A DNA stretch of 64,000 bases from JAAYJT01 sp037446395 (GTDB lineage Bacteria; Bacteroidota; Bacteroidia; Bacteroidales; JAAYJT01), in NCBI GenBank assembly GCA_037446395.1, contig JBBIIP010000009.1, forward strand, positions 1-64,000. Direction: 5' to 3'. Made by a program: the position numbers and the translations under genes. This document shows positions 42,220-51,634 of this stretch, piece by piece. Numbering within the stretch: position 1 is the first letter of the stretch; every line of letters starts with the position of its first letter. The notes below the pieces were generated by a model. It worked only from the letters and a program-made list of their open reading frames with translations. It was not told the origin of the DNA and did not search any database.

Positions 42220-43038
42220 ATGAAAATCAAACTCACACGCCCCCTGGCCATATTCGACCTGGAAGCAACCGGATTGAATGTTGGCAGCGACCGGATTATC
42301 GAGATTTCTATTCTTCGGGTTATGCCCGATGGAACGCATGAAATAAAAACGCAACGCATCAACCCAGGCATTCCAATTCCGCAGGCAGTTGAGGCCATTC
42401 ACGGCATTAGCGATGACGATGTAAAAAATGAACCTGCATTCGGAGAAATAGCCCATCAGTTGGCACGGTTCCTTAGTAATTGCGATCTCTGCGGATATAA
42501 TGCATTGAAGTTCGATATACCCATGCTGGTAGAAGAATTTCTGAGGGTTGGCGTGGATTTTGAAATCAAAGGGCGAAGATTGATTGATGTGCAAAACATC
42601 TTTCATAAAATGGAACCCCGCAATCTGAAAGCAGCCTTTCGGTTTTATTGCAACAAAGAGCTGCTTAATGCGCATAGTGCTGAATCTGATGCACTGGCCA
42701 CTTTTGAAATTCTGGAAGCGCAGCTAGAAAAATACAATGGAGTAGCCTACATTGACAGTGATGGCCAGGCAACCTATCCCATTACAAATGATTTGAATTC
42801 ACTGCATAGGTTTTCGATCTATCACAAATTTTGCGATCTTGCGGGACATATCGTTTTTGATGAGCAAAACCGCGAAGTGTTTAATTTTGGAAAATACAAA
42901 GGCCGCCCGCTTGAAGAAATTTTTCGGATCGAGCCTTCATACTATGATTGGATGATGAAAAGCCAGTTTCCGCTTTATACAAAAAAAGTTATAACAAGCA
43001 TCAAACTCCGGGCGTTCAACAAAGGAGCCATAGTGTAG
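42220..43038 (+). CDS. DEDDh 3-prime-5-prime exonuclease with C-terminal RNase-T/ExoX-like accessory domain
   Basis: The 272-residue protein is a DnaQ-like DEDDh exonuclease: motif ExoI FDLEATGLNVGSDRIIE (13-29), ExoII with NALKFDIPML, and ExoIII NAHSAESDALAT (H-x4-D). The last 65 residues (FNFGKYKGRPLEEIFRIEPS) resemble the C-terminal extra domain seen in exonuclease X type proteins. Function is repair or proofreading-type trimming, not the replicative subunit with certainty. It has its own promoter box. Confidence 0.9.
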   Translation: MKIKLTRPLAIFDLEATGLNVGSDRIIEISILRVMPDGTHEIKTQRINPGIPIPQAVEAIHGISDDDVKNEPAFGEIAHQLARFLSNCDLCGYNALKFDIPMLVEEFLRVGVDFEIKGRRLIDVQNIFHKMEPRNLKAAFRFYCNKELLNAHSAESDALATFEILEAQLEKYNGVAYIDSDGQATYPITNDLNSLHRFSIYHKFCDLAGHIVFDEQNREVFNFGKYKGRPLEEIFRIEPSYYDWMMKSQFPLYTKKVITSIKLRAFNKGAIV

Positions 43039-43146
43039 AAATAGCAGTTGCATTCTGAAGTTTTTCAGATGTCAGAAAAAACCACGGCCAAATTTTTTTT
43101 AGTGAATTCAGAGCCTATCAAAATATTAAACAATTAAGCTTGCCTT

Positions 43147-43758
43147 ATGAAGATTATATGCATTGGACGCAACTATATAGAGCATGCCAAAGAGCTCAAT
43201 AATCCGGTGCCATCCGAGCCCGTTTTTTTTCTTAAACCCGACACAGCCCTGCTGATTAAAAACAGATCATTTTTTTATCCCGATTTTTCGGGCGATATAC
43301 ATTATGAACTCGAGGTCGTGCTGAAAATGTGTAAAACAGGTAAAAATATTGACCCCAGGTTTGCCAACGATTATTTCGATAAGATCGGGCTTGGAATTGA
43401 CTTTACGGCCCGCGACCTGCAGCAAAAACTGAAAGAAAAAGGGCTCCCCTGGGAAAAAGCCAAAGCATTTGATAATTCAGCGCCGGTGAGCGAATTTATA
43501 CCCCGAACCGATCTGGGTAATCTGGCGGATTTGCGTTTCAGGCTCGATCTGAATGGAAAGAGCGTGCAGAACGGCACCACTGCCGATATGATTTTTTCGT
43601 TTTCTGAGATAATATCCTTTGTTTCGCGTTTTATCACCCTGCGCGCAGGCGATCTTATCTTCACCGGAACCCCCGACGGTGTTGGTCCAGTCAAAATCGG
43701 TGACAACCTCCAGGCTTGGTTCGGTGATCGAAAAATGCTGGACTTCTGTGTAAAATAA
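43147..43758 (+). CDS. fumarylacetoacetate hydrolase (FAH) family protein
   Basis: The 203-residue protein fits the short FAH family (acylpyruvase, oxaloacetate decarboxylase/tautomerase, and others) that depends on divalent metal: CIGRNYIEHAKELNNP (5-20), FFLKPDTALL, the metal-binding E-x-E segment HYELEVVLKM, GIDFTARDLQQKL, the K in KAKAFDNSAPVS and FTGTPDGVGPV. The reaction cannot be fixed. It stands alone, convergent with the T9SS cargo gene. Confidence 0.93.
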   Translation: MKIICIGRNYIEHAKELNNPVPSEPVFFLKPDTALLIKNRSFFYPDFSGDIHYELEVVLKMCKTGKNIDPRFANDYFDKIGLGIDFTARDLQQKLKEKGLPWEKAKAFDNSAPVSEFIPRTDLGNLADLRFRLDLNGKSVQNGTTADMIFSFSEIISFVSRFITLRAGDLIFTGTPDGVGPVKIGDNLQAWFGDRKMLDFCVK

Positions 43759-43802
43759 CAGCAATACCAAAACAATACTTTTTATAGCTGTAAAGCACCC
43801 CC

Positions 43803-45374
43803 TCACTTACCCTTCATCCATTTCCCCTGCTCTATCACTTCTTTGCCTTTGGTAACTTGATACATATAAATCCCGGCTGACCATCCTACGGTGTTGATGG
43901 AATGGTGAAACTGTTTTATCTTGCCCTCGTATCTTAATTTCCCACGCGCGTCATACAGTTTGATGTACAGGTTATCATGCCCGGTTTGAATATTCAGTTC
44001 CGAGGTGCCTGGATTGGGATATAAGATAACCTCACGAGCATGTATCCCGTCAGGGTTTTCAATGGCAGTTAGAACACCATCTGGCGTTGATTTTATTACA
44101 AAAAGATTATAATTATAATCACCTGAAGCGTAGTCAAACTTAAAACCGGAAACAATACAGCCACCATCGGTAGTGGCATTGATGTTTGTTGCATGATAAT
44201 AAGCATTACCTCCGTAATAACGTTGCCAGATTAAGCCCAGATCGGCACCCATCTTATTTATGAGAATCCATGAGGGATCCTGTTGAAATGGGTATTCGCC
44301 CGGTTTAATATTAATAGTACCTGTATTAAAAAGACTTGTAGGATTCAAATAATTGGTTGCCCGTTTATGTGCAGGAAAATCAACCATGTTATTACCGGAT
44401 CCAAATACTACTGATTGCACAGCATTAATATTTAAGTCAGTCTTAACCACTGCATAATCTCGCCGCATTTGTGAGTTGAATCTACCAGATGGGAAATCCA
44501 AATCAATTACTTTCTTAAAACCATAAAAAACAGTATTTTGCCAAAATCGTCCGTAATTATCTTTTTTCCCAGAAAAAACATATCCCATTTGTTCATAATT
44601 AACCACGGTAACATTACCCCAACCCGTAATAAAAGGAATTGGATACACACTTTGATAGTTCAACAATGAATCGAAAACTAAAAATGATTCTATCGAAGAA
44701 GAACCCGGAACCTGGCCGGTAACATTAATACCATATTGCAGAGTATTACTTTTAAGTTGGATGATATCGTTTACAAACGGGGGCAATGGAAGTGGCAGAA
44801 TTTCAAAATCGAGCACTTTGCCTGATAAACTGATTCTGGCCATGAAGATGCTTAGACTCCAAGCAGAAATTCCATCTAAATAAGAACCGCTAACGATAAT
44901 ATTTCCATATGAGTCACAGATAGACTTATGTATTTGAATTTCAATGTTGAGTGGCAAATGTGCTTGATATTGAGCAATTTGTTTGAGTTGTTTATCAAAG
45001 TGCACTATGAGTATGAATGATTTATTAGGATTATTTCCGGGAGTTATCGTTCCGACAGCCATAAACTCATCAGCAAGACCAGGATACCGGTGCAATCTTG
45101 ACAATTGCGAGATTGACCCGGGGGTAATTATTTCAGAGGAATACTTTAATTTACCTTTGTCTGAAATTTTAAGAAGCTTTGCATTCTTGTAGGTATTCGA
45201 AAAAAAATCTGCGCGTCCAGAGAGTATCAGAAAACTACTATCGGAAGATTGAATCAGATCAAATGCATGATTTGAATAAGCATCGCCATATTCGAAATTG
45301 AAACCGTACTGGCTTAATACTTCTAAATAGCTGAAGGACAACATGAAAAGTAAAATAATTTTTATTTTTTTCAT
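43803..45374 (-). CDS. type IX secretion cargo protein with type A sorting domain
   Basis: The 523-residue protein (from ATG 45374; an upstream ATG at 45395 would precede the signal peptide by seven residues) has a signal peptide (ILLFMLSFSYLEVLSQ), a large body of beta-rich WD/Kelch-like unrecognised sequence and a C-terminal T9SS type A sorting domain of about 75 residues: VILYPNPGTSELNI, ARGKLRYEG and the final IYMYQVTKG followed by a W-M-K-G-K end. It should be translocated through the outer membrane and anchored or released. The body is not assigned; a large surface protein is all that can be said. Confidence 0.88.
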   Translation of the reverse strand: MKKIKIILLFMLSFSYLEVLSQYGFNFEYGDAYSNHAFDLIQSSDSSFLILSGRADFFSNTYKNAKLLKISDKGKLKYSSEIITPGSISQLSRLHRYPGLADEFMAVGTITPGNNPNKSFILIVHFDKQLKQIAQYQAHLPLNIEIQIHKSICDSYGNIIVSGSYLDGISAWSLSIFMARISLSGKVLDFEILPLPLPPFVNDIIQLKSNTLQYGINVTGQVPGSSSIESFLVFDSLLNYQSVYPIPFITGWGNVTVVNYEQMGYVFSGKKDNYGRFWQNTVFYGFKKVIDLDFPSGRFNSQMRRDYAVVKTDLNINAVQSVVFGSGNNMVDFPAHKRATNYLNPTSLFNTGTINIKPGEYPFQQDPSWILINKMGADLGLIWQRYYGGNAYYHATNINATTDGGCIVSGFKFDYASGDYNYNLFVIKSTPDGVLTAIENPDGIHAREVILYPNPGTSELNIQTGHDNLYIKLYDARGKLRYEGKIKQFHHSINTVGWSAGIYMYQVTKGKEVIEQGKWMKGK

Positions 45375-45460
45375 TGGCGCTATCAACTTTGTCAATTGAA
45401 ATTAAATTATTGCACTTAAATAGCATGTTAGCCATTGTAGGCTAACATGCCATCAGATTA

Positions 45461-46383
45461 TCACAATTCGGATGGAATCATCGTGAAGTTAGGAATGCCA
45501 TAGGAGAGCTCAAGTGTATGGCAGGGATAAGCCTTGAAATCAAACAATAAAACGGTGTAGGCTACAAAATAATTTACCAACAATTTTCCTGTTGGCTTCA
45601 GTTCAATTCCAAAAAGCCTGATACTTTGGTTATTATAATTCATTTCCTCGGGCTGAAGGCATGGGTGAAATGGCAATGGAATAGAACTAAAAAACAGGCG
45701 ATGACCAGAAGGACTGGTAGGGTCAGGATTACTAAGAGGGTAGATTTTAATTGAAATTAGATGTGTAAAATACACCCTGGAATCAAAAAGTGGTATAGTC
45801 ATATTGGCATGGTGTGTTAGTTGCGTGCTGGCATCCTTTCCGACCTCTTGTCCAATAAAAGAACCACATTGCCCCTTTTTAAAACCCCAGTACCACCAAT
45901 CGGTTGGGCCAAAGTTCATTGCTATCGAACTGTTATAACCTATCGTTGAAACTGCCCTGATTTCTGCTTCACCCTGGCTTTGGCTGTTTATGTCAACCAA
46001 CACCACAATTAAAGTTTTGTCCGTTGAGTTAATGTTGAGATAAGCATCAATCAGCCCTGCGGATAAGGTGTTTAAAGCCTGATTAAGGTCGCCATGGTCA
46101 CCATTTGGTTTTTTAACGGCAAAATGGTGTAAAAAGTGTCAATCTGGAAAAAATCATAATGTGTTTCGGCATCGGCATAAGCAAAATTCAGCAAAGCCGA
46201 AAGATGCCATCGGGCTGCTTCAAGATTAAGCAGCTCTCCGCTTTTCACAGGGGCGTTCATCCGGGCCCGGAAATCCTTCAGGTATTTATCCATGTCGGCA
46301 ATTTCATTTGAAACAATGCGATTCTCAGCATTTATGTTTACGGATGTTTCCTTTTGGCACGATAACGCGATGAATAACAATAC
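45461..46383 (-). pseudogene. frameshifted putative lipoprotein running into the assembly gap
   Basis: A lipoprotein-like frame comes out of the gap (V-L-L-F-I-A-L-S-C-Q-K-E, lipobox ALSC) and runs to TAA at 46072-46074. A second frame, beginning after an upstream TGA at 46139, continues in the same strand as VKKPNGDHGDLNQALNTLSA and onward to a stop at 45461. The break lies at a run of six T on the plus strand (46109-46114); adding one base restores one reading frame of about 300 residues. The start codon is inside the gap. I do not recognise the family. Either the gene is truly broken or the homopolymer next to the gap is a sequencing error. Confidence 0.6.
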
Positions 46384-46483
46384 NNNNNNNNNNNNNNNNN
46401 NNNNNNNNNNNNNNNNNNNNNNNNNNNNNNNNNNNNNNNNNNNNNNNNNNNNNNNNNNNNNNNNNNNNNNNNNNNNNNNNNNN
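46384..46483. other. assembly gap of exactly 100 N
   Basis: The N-run is 100 bases long, the usual placeholder for a scaffold gap of unknown size. It hides the start of the lipoprotein gene and possibly more. Confidence 0.97.
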
Positions 46484-46716
46484 ATACCGGCGAGGCGGTG
46501 AAGTGGCTGATGTTTGCAACCATTGAGAGCAGCTAGTTTTCAATTATTAGCTTTGATGAGGTACTTATTAAAAGCAACAATCACTCCGTAATAAACGAAT
46601 AATTTCTATAAATTAATTCTGGAAATTGAAAAAGGTTATACTGATTTTGAACCTTTCTATTCACAACTTATGAACAACAAATGCCGTTTTATTGAAAAAC
46701 CAACGATAATCCCCCC

Positions 46717-46775
46717 TTATCCACCCTTCATCCATTTTTCTGCCCTGTCGCCTCCATCCCTTTTGTAATTCAATG
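46717..46775 (-). pseudogene. possible remnant of a T9SS C-terminal domain
   Basis: On the minus strand ALNYKRDGGDRAEKWMKGG and TAA resembles the end of the 43803 protein (KGKEVIEQGKWMKGK and TAA), and the plus-strand word ACCCTTCATCCATTT is shared exactly by both sites. It is far too short to be a gene, so it is either the end of a lost T9SS cargo gene or a coincidence. Neighbouring sequence shows no further match. Confidence 0.35.
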
Positions 46776-46813
46776 CCAAAAAATTGTGAGTCTGCGTTCT
46801 CTGCCAACGGATA

Positions 46814-47062
46814 TCAGTGGCCTAAGATCCTTGAAATTATCTTTTCAATTTCTTGTTTCAGTCCCCAATAAGAAGGCGAACCTCCAGTAAACGCTCCTAT
46901 TACCACAGCCTGAGGATGTATGATTAACTTCGACTGAGTCCAGCCTGGTTCAGGCATGCCTCGAAGCAATGGTTTTAAGCCAACGATTGCAATTTATTTT
47001 GCCATTTCAGGGAAAATCTCGTACTTAGCATTTCTGATAAAAGTTGATACTCCTTAACCATT
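46814..47062 (-). pseudogene. unrecognised 82-codon frame interrupted by one TAA
   Basis: From ATG 47062 the minus strand encodes MVKEYQLFIRNAKYEIFPEM-AK, then a TAA at 46994-46996, and continues in the same frame with IAIVGLKPLLRGMPEPGWTQ, HPQAVVIGAFTGGSPSYWGL and KQEIEKIISRILGH to the TGA at 46814-46816. Except for the single stop the frame has good protein character. The ATG lies only 14 bp from the divergent OPT start, leaving no room for promoters, so part of the gene may have been lost. No family is recognised. Confidence 0.4.
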
Positions 47063-47076
47063 AAATATTATCAATT

Positions 47077-49137
47077 ATGACACAACCAAAAAAGTTTGTG
47101 CCGTTTGTTTCGTCCGAAACAAATATGGCAGAATTTACTTTGCGCGCCCTGCTCATCGGCCTGGTGATGTGTGTGGTGCTTGGTGCAGCCAATGCTTATC
47201 TTGGTTTGAAAGCGGGCATGACCATTGCAGCCACCTATCCGGCAGCAGTCATCGGAATGGCTATACTCAGGGCATTCAAAGGAACCATCCTGGAAGAAAA
47301 TTTTGCCCGCACCGTGGGTTCAATCGGCGAGTCAGTGGCTGCCGGTGCCATTTTTACCCTGCCTGCATTCTTTATTGCCGGCATCTGGCCCGAGTTTTAT
47401 ACTCCCGGAAACTATGTGATCTCGGCCCTGATTATGGCTGTAGGCGGCATTTTAGGAATTATGTTCGTGGCACTGTTGCGGCGCATCATGGTTGAAGATG
47501 CTACCCTGCCCTACCCCGAATCTGTGGCTGCATCAGAAATTCATAAAGCAGGCCAGCATGGAAGCGGAGGCAGTAAGTTTTTATTCTTGGCCATGATTGG
47601 CGGCGCGGTGATCAAAGCCCTGGGCGAACTGAAGTTTTTTGCCACCGCCTGGAGCAAATTCATCGTTTTTATCAAACAAACCATCCCGGGAAGCAAATTC
47701 ATCGGAGAAGGCGGCCTGTTGATAAATTCGCCTAAAATAAGCCCTGCATATATGGGCGTCGGCTATATCATCGGCCCAAAACTCGCATCGCTCGCCTTCG
47801 GTGGTGGCTTGATTGCATGGGGGCTGCTTACACCCATCATCCTGTATTTTCTATCGCAAGGCTTTGATATACAAGGACTGATTGCTTCCATTATGGCCGA
47901 CAATCCCGCGCTAACCAATGAGGCTGCTACCAATCAGGCATGGATGACCATGGCAAACAATGTGTGGGGGCGCATTGTGCGGCCCATCGCAATTGGTGGC
48001 ATGCTGGTCGGAGCATCTTTTACACTTTACCGCATGCGTAAGAGCTTGTTTGCAGGCATTTCAAGGTCTATCAGCGATGTGAAAAAAGCAGCCACAAAAC
48101 AGGGTACGGTTGAACGTACAGAAAAAGACATCAGCTTTAGCTGGATCATGATAGGTATTGCTTTCGTGGCATTGGCTACATTTCTGATTACTTTCCTGAT
48201 CTTCAAAACAAGTTTCATTATAGCCTTTGTCGCAGCAACCGTCATGATCATTTTGGCTTTCTTTTTTGCTGCCGTATCGGGATATTTAGTCGGCATTATG
48301 GGTTCGAGCAATAATCCCATCAGTGGGCTAACATTGACTGCACTGGTTGTTACCGCGCTTATTCTGGTTGCCCTGGGGGCTTCAGGCCGCGAAGGTGTTG
48401 CGGCAGTGCTGGGAGTAGCGGCCATTGTGTGTGTTTCGGCTGCTGTTGCCGGCGAAATGCTGCAAGATCTCAAGGTAGGCCATATTCTTGGCGGAACCCC
48501 CTGGCGGATGCAGTTCGGAGATGTGATTGGGGTGGTGGTGGCCGCAGCGGTGCTATTCATTCCGTTGTTTATACTTCATGAAGGTGATGTGGCCACCGGA
48601 ATACGCGAAGGGTATCAGGGTGGATTTGGAAGCAAGGAACTGCCGGCTCCTCAAGCCAGCCTGATGGCAATGTTGTCGCGCGGTATTGTTGGCGGCGACA
48701 TGACATGGCCCCTGATTATCGTAGGAATTCTGATGGGTATCGGATTTATTCTGATACAGGCAGGCAGCCCCATGCTGATCAGCGTTGGTATGTATCTTCC
48801 GTTCGGAACTGTCTTTGCCATTTTTGTCGGCGGAATGATCAAAGGAATTTTGAATATGTTTGTGAAATCGCGCAAGATGAATGAAGCCCAAAGCATCAGG
48901 ATAGAAAATGTGGGGGTGCTGTTGGCGGCAGGATTTATTGCGGGCGAAGCACTGATCGGCTTGCTTTTTGCCGGTTTTGCTTTTGCCGATATGGAGTTGT
49001 TTGCCTTCTTCAAAAATCCGCCATTCTCAATCAGCACCGTTATCCTTGTGCTTGTTGCGCTGGCCTTGATATTTATTCCATTAAGAAATGCAGGAAGCCC
49101 TGATGAACCAGCACCTCCTTCAGCCGGAGGGCATTGA
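47077..49137 (+). CDS. OPT-family oligopeptide transporter
   Basis: The 686-residue protein has about sixteen transmembrane segments and matches the OPT (oligopeptide transporter) family of secondary, probably proton-coupled, importers. Visible motifs are LGLKAGMTIAATYPAAVIGM near 42-61, LPYPESVAASEIHKAG near 143-160 and SSNNPISGLTLTAL in the second half. The gene starts the OPT-PqqD-PepD series and is separated from PqqD by 44 bp. Bacterial OPTs transport small peptides or metal-chelate complexes; the substrate here is unknown, but the peptidase gene downstream favours peptides. Confidence 0.94.
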   Translation: MTQPKKFVPFVSSETNMAEFTLRALLIGLVMCVVLGAANAYLGLKAGMTIAATYPAAVIGMAILRAFKGTILEENFARTVGSIGESVAAGAIFTLPAFFIAGIWPEFYTPGNYVISALIMAVGGILGIMFVALLRRIMVEDATLPYPESVAASEIHKAGQHGSGGSKFLFLAMIGGAVIKALGELKFFATAWSKFIVFIKQTIPGSKFIGEGGLLINSPKISPAYMGVGYIIGPKLASLAFGGGLIAWGLLTPIILYFLSQGFDIQGLIASIMADNPALTNEAATNQAWMTMANNVWGRIVRPIAIGGMLVGASFTLYRMRKSLFAGISRSISDVKKAATKQGTVERTEKDISFSWIMIGIAFVALATFLITFLIFKTSFIIAFVAATVMIILAFFFAAVSGYLVGIMGSSNNPISGLTLTALVVTALILVALGASGREGVAAVLGVAAIVCVSAAVAGEMLQDLKVGHILGGTPWRMQFGDVIGVVVAAAVLFIPLFILHEGDVATGIREGYQGGFGSKELPAPQASLMAMLSRGIVGGDMTWPLIIVGILMGIGFILIQAGSPMLISVGMYLPFGTVFAIFVGGMIKGILNMFVKSRKMNEAQSIRIENVGVLLAAGFIAGEALIGLLFAGFAFADMELFAFFKNPPFSISTVILVLVALALIFIPLRNAGSPDEPAPPSAGGH

Positions 49138-49181
49138 CAACAACAACATTTTAATCAGCGTTTATAAACTAATCAGGAAAA

Positions 49182-49568
49182 ATGGGGCTTAATATTTTTC
49201 AGCGACGGCGTATACTCAAGGGAGCTAATTATATGGATCTTACTCCCATTCGAACCCAGTCGTTTGAAGCCGATGATCGTGGCATCATCACCTTGTTGGT
49301 TCCAAAATTCAAGAGCAAGCGATTGAGCAGTTTTTTGATCCCAAAAGGCAAGTCCGATCATTTCCGCATCACTTTCGACGAACTTGGGAGCGCGACATGG
49401 CTGGCAATTGATGGAAAAACAACAGTGTTACAGCTTTGCGAGAAACTTACCGTGTTGATGAAAGAGAAAATACTTCCCGCAGAAGAGCGGATTCCTAAAT
49501 TTCTTACCCTTTTGTATGAGCAGCGCTACATCACTTTTAAGGAGCTTGTTGATGCAGAAAATCGTTAG
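49182..49568 (+). CDS. PqqD family protein
   Basis: The 128-residue protein resembles PqqD, a peptide-binding chaperone (RiPP recognition element) in pyrroloquinoline quinone and other RiPP pathways. The family segment FDELGSATWLAIDG near 67-80 and the following helical LCEKLT segment are seen. No radical SAM or precursor peptide gene is nearby. In Bacteroidota free-standing PqqD-like genes sit beside OPT transporter genes, as here (44 bp downstream); the role is unknown. A small basic N-terminal extension of about 17 residues precedes a second possible start. Confidence 0.85.
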   Translation: MGLNIFQRRRILKGANYMDLTPIRTQSFEADDRGIITLLVPKFKSKRLSSFLIPKGKSDHFRITFDELGSATWLAIDGKTTVLQLCEKLTVLMKEKILPAEERIPKFLTLLYEQRYITFKELVDAENR

Positions 49569-49664
49569 AAAAGTAGAATAGGGTTATCGCTGGATAATAA
49601 GAATCTTAATAATCCGTTTAATTTAACCCGTAAAAATTGAAAATAATCAATAAACAAAAAGTAT

Positions 49665-51137
49665 ATGAAAAACCAAATTCTCGACCTCGAACCAAAACCA
49701 ATTTGGAAACATTTTCACAGCCTTACCCAAATACCTCGCCCTTCAAAAAAAGAAGGGAAAATCATTGAGTTCATGAAACAATTTGGTCAAAGCCTCGGCC
49801 TCGAAACCATTGTTGATGCCGTAGGCAATGTCATCATTCGCAAACCGGCTACTCCGGGAATGGAAGACAGACTGGGTGTGGTTTTGCAGGGGCATCTCGA
49901 TATGGTTCCGCAAAAAAACAGCGACAAGGTGCATGATTTTGAAAAAGACCCCATCGAAGCCTATGTTGATGGTGAGTGGGTTCGCGCCAATGGAACCACC
50001 TTAGGTTCCGATAACGGCATGGGAGTGGCAGCCGCCATGGCAGTACTCGAAGATAAAACCTTACGGCATGGACTCATCGAAGCATTGTTTACTGTTGATG
50101 AAGAAAGCGGGATGACGGGTGCCTTTAATCTTCAACCAGGGCTACTAAAAGGAGATATCCTATTGAACATGGACAGTGAAGACGAAGGGGAGCTTTACAT
50201 TGGATGTGCCGGCGGGATCAATGGCAATTTCAAATTCCATTACAAAGAAGAACCGGTTCCGGCAGGGATGCATGCTTACATGATCAACATATCCGGCCTG
50301 AAAGGAGGCCACTCTGGACTTGACATTGCCCTTGGAAGAGGCAATTCCTGCAAAATTATGATTCGCCTGCTCGAACACGGCGCCAAAGACCATGGCCTGC
50401 GCCTGGCAGCCATCGAAGCCGGCAACATGCGCAATGCCATTCCGCGCGAAGCCACCGCCCTTGTGTTGATGCCGGCCTCTGAACAAGCTAAATTTGACAC
50501 ATGTTTTGGCAAGTTGGTTTCAAAAATAAAAGCAGAGCTTTCGGTAACCGAGCCAGATCTTTCGATCAGCATAGAACCTGCACAGCTTCCGAAGTTCATG
50601 ATTGATGCCGACGCCCAAAACCGCATGATCAAAGCGGTATATGGCTGTCCCAGTGGAGTGATGCGAATGAGCGATGCAATGCCAGGCCTGGTTGAAACCT
50701 CTACAAACCTCTCGATTGTGAAATCGGCAAATGGGGTAATTGAGATAATTTGCCTGCTTCGTAGTTCGGTTGATTCGGCCAAGCACGACCTGGTTGCAAT
50801 GATGGGAAGTATTTTTGAATTGGCCGGAGCCGAAGTGAATTTTAATGGTGAATATCCTGGATGGAAACCCAATCCCGATTCAACCATACTCAAGCATATG
50901 CAGAGTGTTTATAACAAGCATTATGGCAAGGTGCCTGAAATAAAAGCCATTCATGCCGGATTGGAGTGTGGAATCCTTGGAGCTGCCTACCCGAATTGGG
51001 ATATGATTTCATTTGGCCCGACGATACGTCATCCACACTCGCCAGATGAAAAGGTAAAAATTGAAACTGTAGCTAAATTCTATGATTACCTGGTTAAAAC
51101 CCTCGAATGCATTCCGGCCATGCAATTGAAAGCATAG
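49665..51137 (+). CDS. pepD: aminoacyl-histidine dipeptidase (PepD, M20C)
   Basis: PepD is a dizinc dipeptidase of family M20C that hydrolyses Xaa-His and other dipeptides in the cytoplasm. The 490-residue protein has the metal-ligand regions VVLQGHLDMVPQK (His and Asp near 75-79), GSDNGMGVAAA, the general base in TVDEESGMTGA, NMDSEDEGE and a C-terminal metal His in MISFGPTIRHPHSPDEK. It follows PqqD by 96 bp and probably degrades peptides imported by the OPT transporter (inference). Confidence 0.94.
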   Translation: MKNQILDLEPKPIWKHFHSLTQIPRPSKKEGKIIEFMKQFGQSLGLETIVDAVGNVIIRKPATPGMEDRLGVVLQGHLDMVPQKNSDKVHDFEKDPIEAYVDGEWVRANGTTLGSDNGMGVAAAMAVLEDKTLRHGLIEALFTVDEESGMTGAFNLQPGLLKGDILLNMDSEDEGELYIGCAGGINGNFKFHYKEEPVPAGMHAYMINISGLKGGHSGLDIALGRGNSCKIMIRLLEHGAKDHGLRLAAIEAGNMRNAIPREATALVLMPASEQAKFDTCFGKLVSKIKAELSVTEPDLSISIEPAQLPKFMIDADAQNRMIKAVYGCPSGVMRMSDAMPGLVETSTNLSIVKSANGVIEIICLLRSSVDSAKHDLVAMMGSIFELAGAEVNFNGEYPGWKPNPDSTILKHMQSVYNKHYGKVPEIKAIHAGLECGILGAAYPNWDMISFGPTIRHPHSPDEKVKIETVAKFYDYLVKTLECIPAMQLKA

Positions 51138-51274
51138 GCCGAATCTAAAGTGGTGTCAGAAGCCAATCAGTTAATTTCGCTGCAAATCCTTTCCCGTTTT
51201 TAAATCAAAAAAATGCCTGATTTTTAACTGCAAAGCTGCCTCGAGAGAATTAATAAACTAAAATGCAAGAAATA

Positions 51275-51305
51275 TTTGCACGATAGAAAAATATAACTAA
51301 CTTTG
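51275..51305 (+). promoter_or_regulatory. promoter of rpmH: TTTG, 19 bp, TAACTTTG
   Basis: TTTG at 51275-51278 and TAACTTTG at 51298-51305 have exact Bacteroidota spacing (19 bp), 22 bp before the rpmH ATG. Confidence 0.75.
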
Positions 51306-51327
51306 CGCCCTCAAAAAATTAACGGTC

Positions 51328-51486
51328 ATGAAACGTACATTTCAACCTTCGAACAGAAAAAGAAAAAACAAGCACGGGTTTCGCAAAAGAATGTCGTCTG
51401 CCAATGGACGCAGGGTGTTATCCGCACGCAGGGCAAAAGGACGTAAAAAGCTGACAGTTTCTGACGAATATCTGGACAAGAAGTAG
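51328..51486 (+). CDS. rpmH: 50S ribosomal protein L34
   Basis: The 52-residue very basic protein opens with MKRTFQPSNRKRKNKHGFRK and RMSSANGRRVL, the invariant core of bL34, and continues ARRAKGRKKLTVSDEYLDKK. It lies between a perfect promoter and a perfect terminator, so it is a single-gene unit. Too short for ordinary gene calling; the ATG is set by the MKRT family start. The usual neighbours rnpA and dnaA are absent. Confidence 0.97.
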   Translation: MKRTFQPSNRKRKNKHGFRKRMSSANGRRVLSARRAKGRKKLTVSDEYLDKK

Positions 51487-51520
51487 CGATTTTAATCGTT
51501 CAAATCCATCATATTTTCTA

Positions 51521-51545
51521 AAGGCAGCCTCGCTGCCTTTTTTTG
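51521..51545 (+). terminator. rho-independent terminator of rpmH
   Basis: AAGGCAGC and GCTGCCTT form an 8-bp stem with a CTC loop, followed directly by a T-run (51538-51544). Confidence 0.85.
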
Positions 51546-51634
51546 TTCACAGCATCTCATGAATCCTTATACAGCTAACCGTTTGTAAAAAAAACATAAT
51601 TTCGCATCGCCTAATTATCTCGGAATAATTCATC

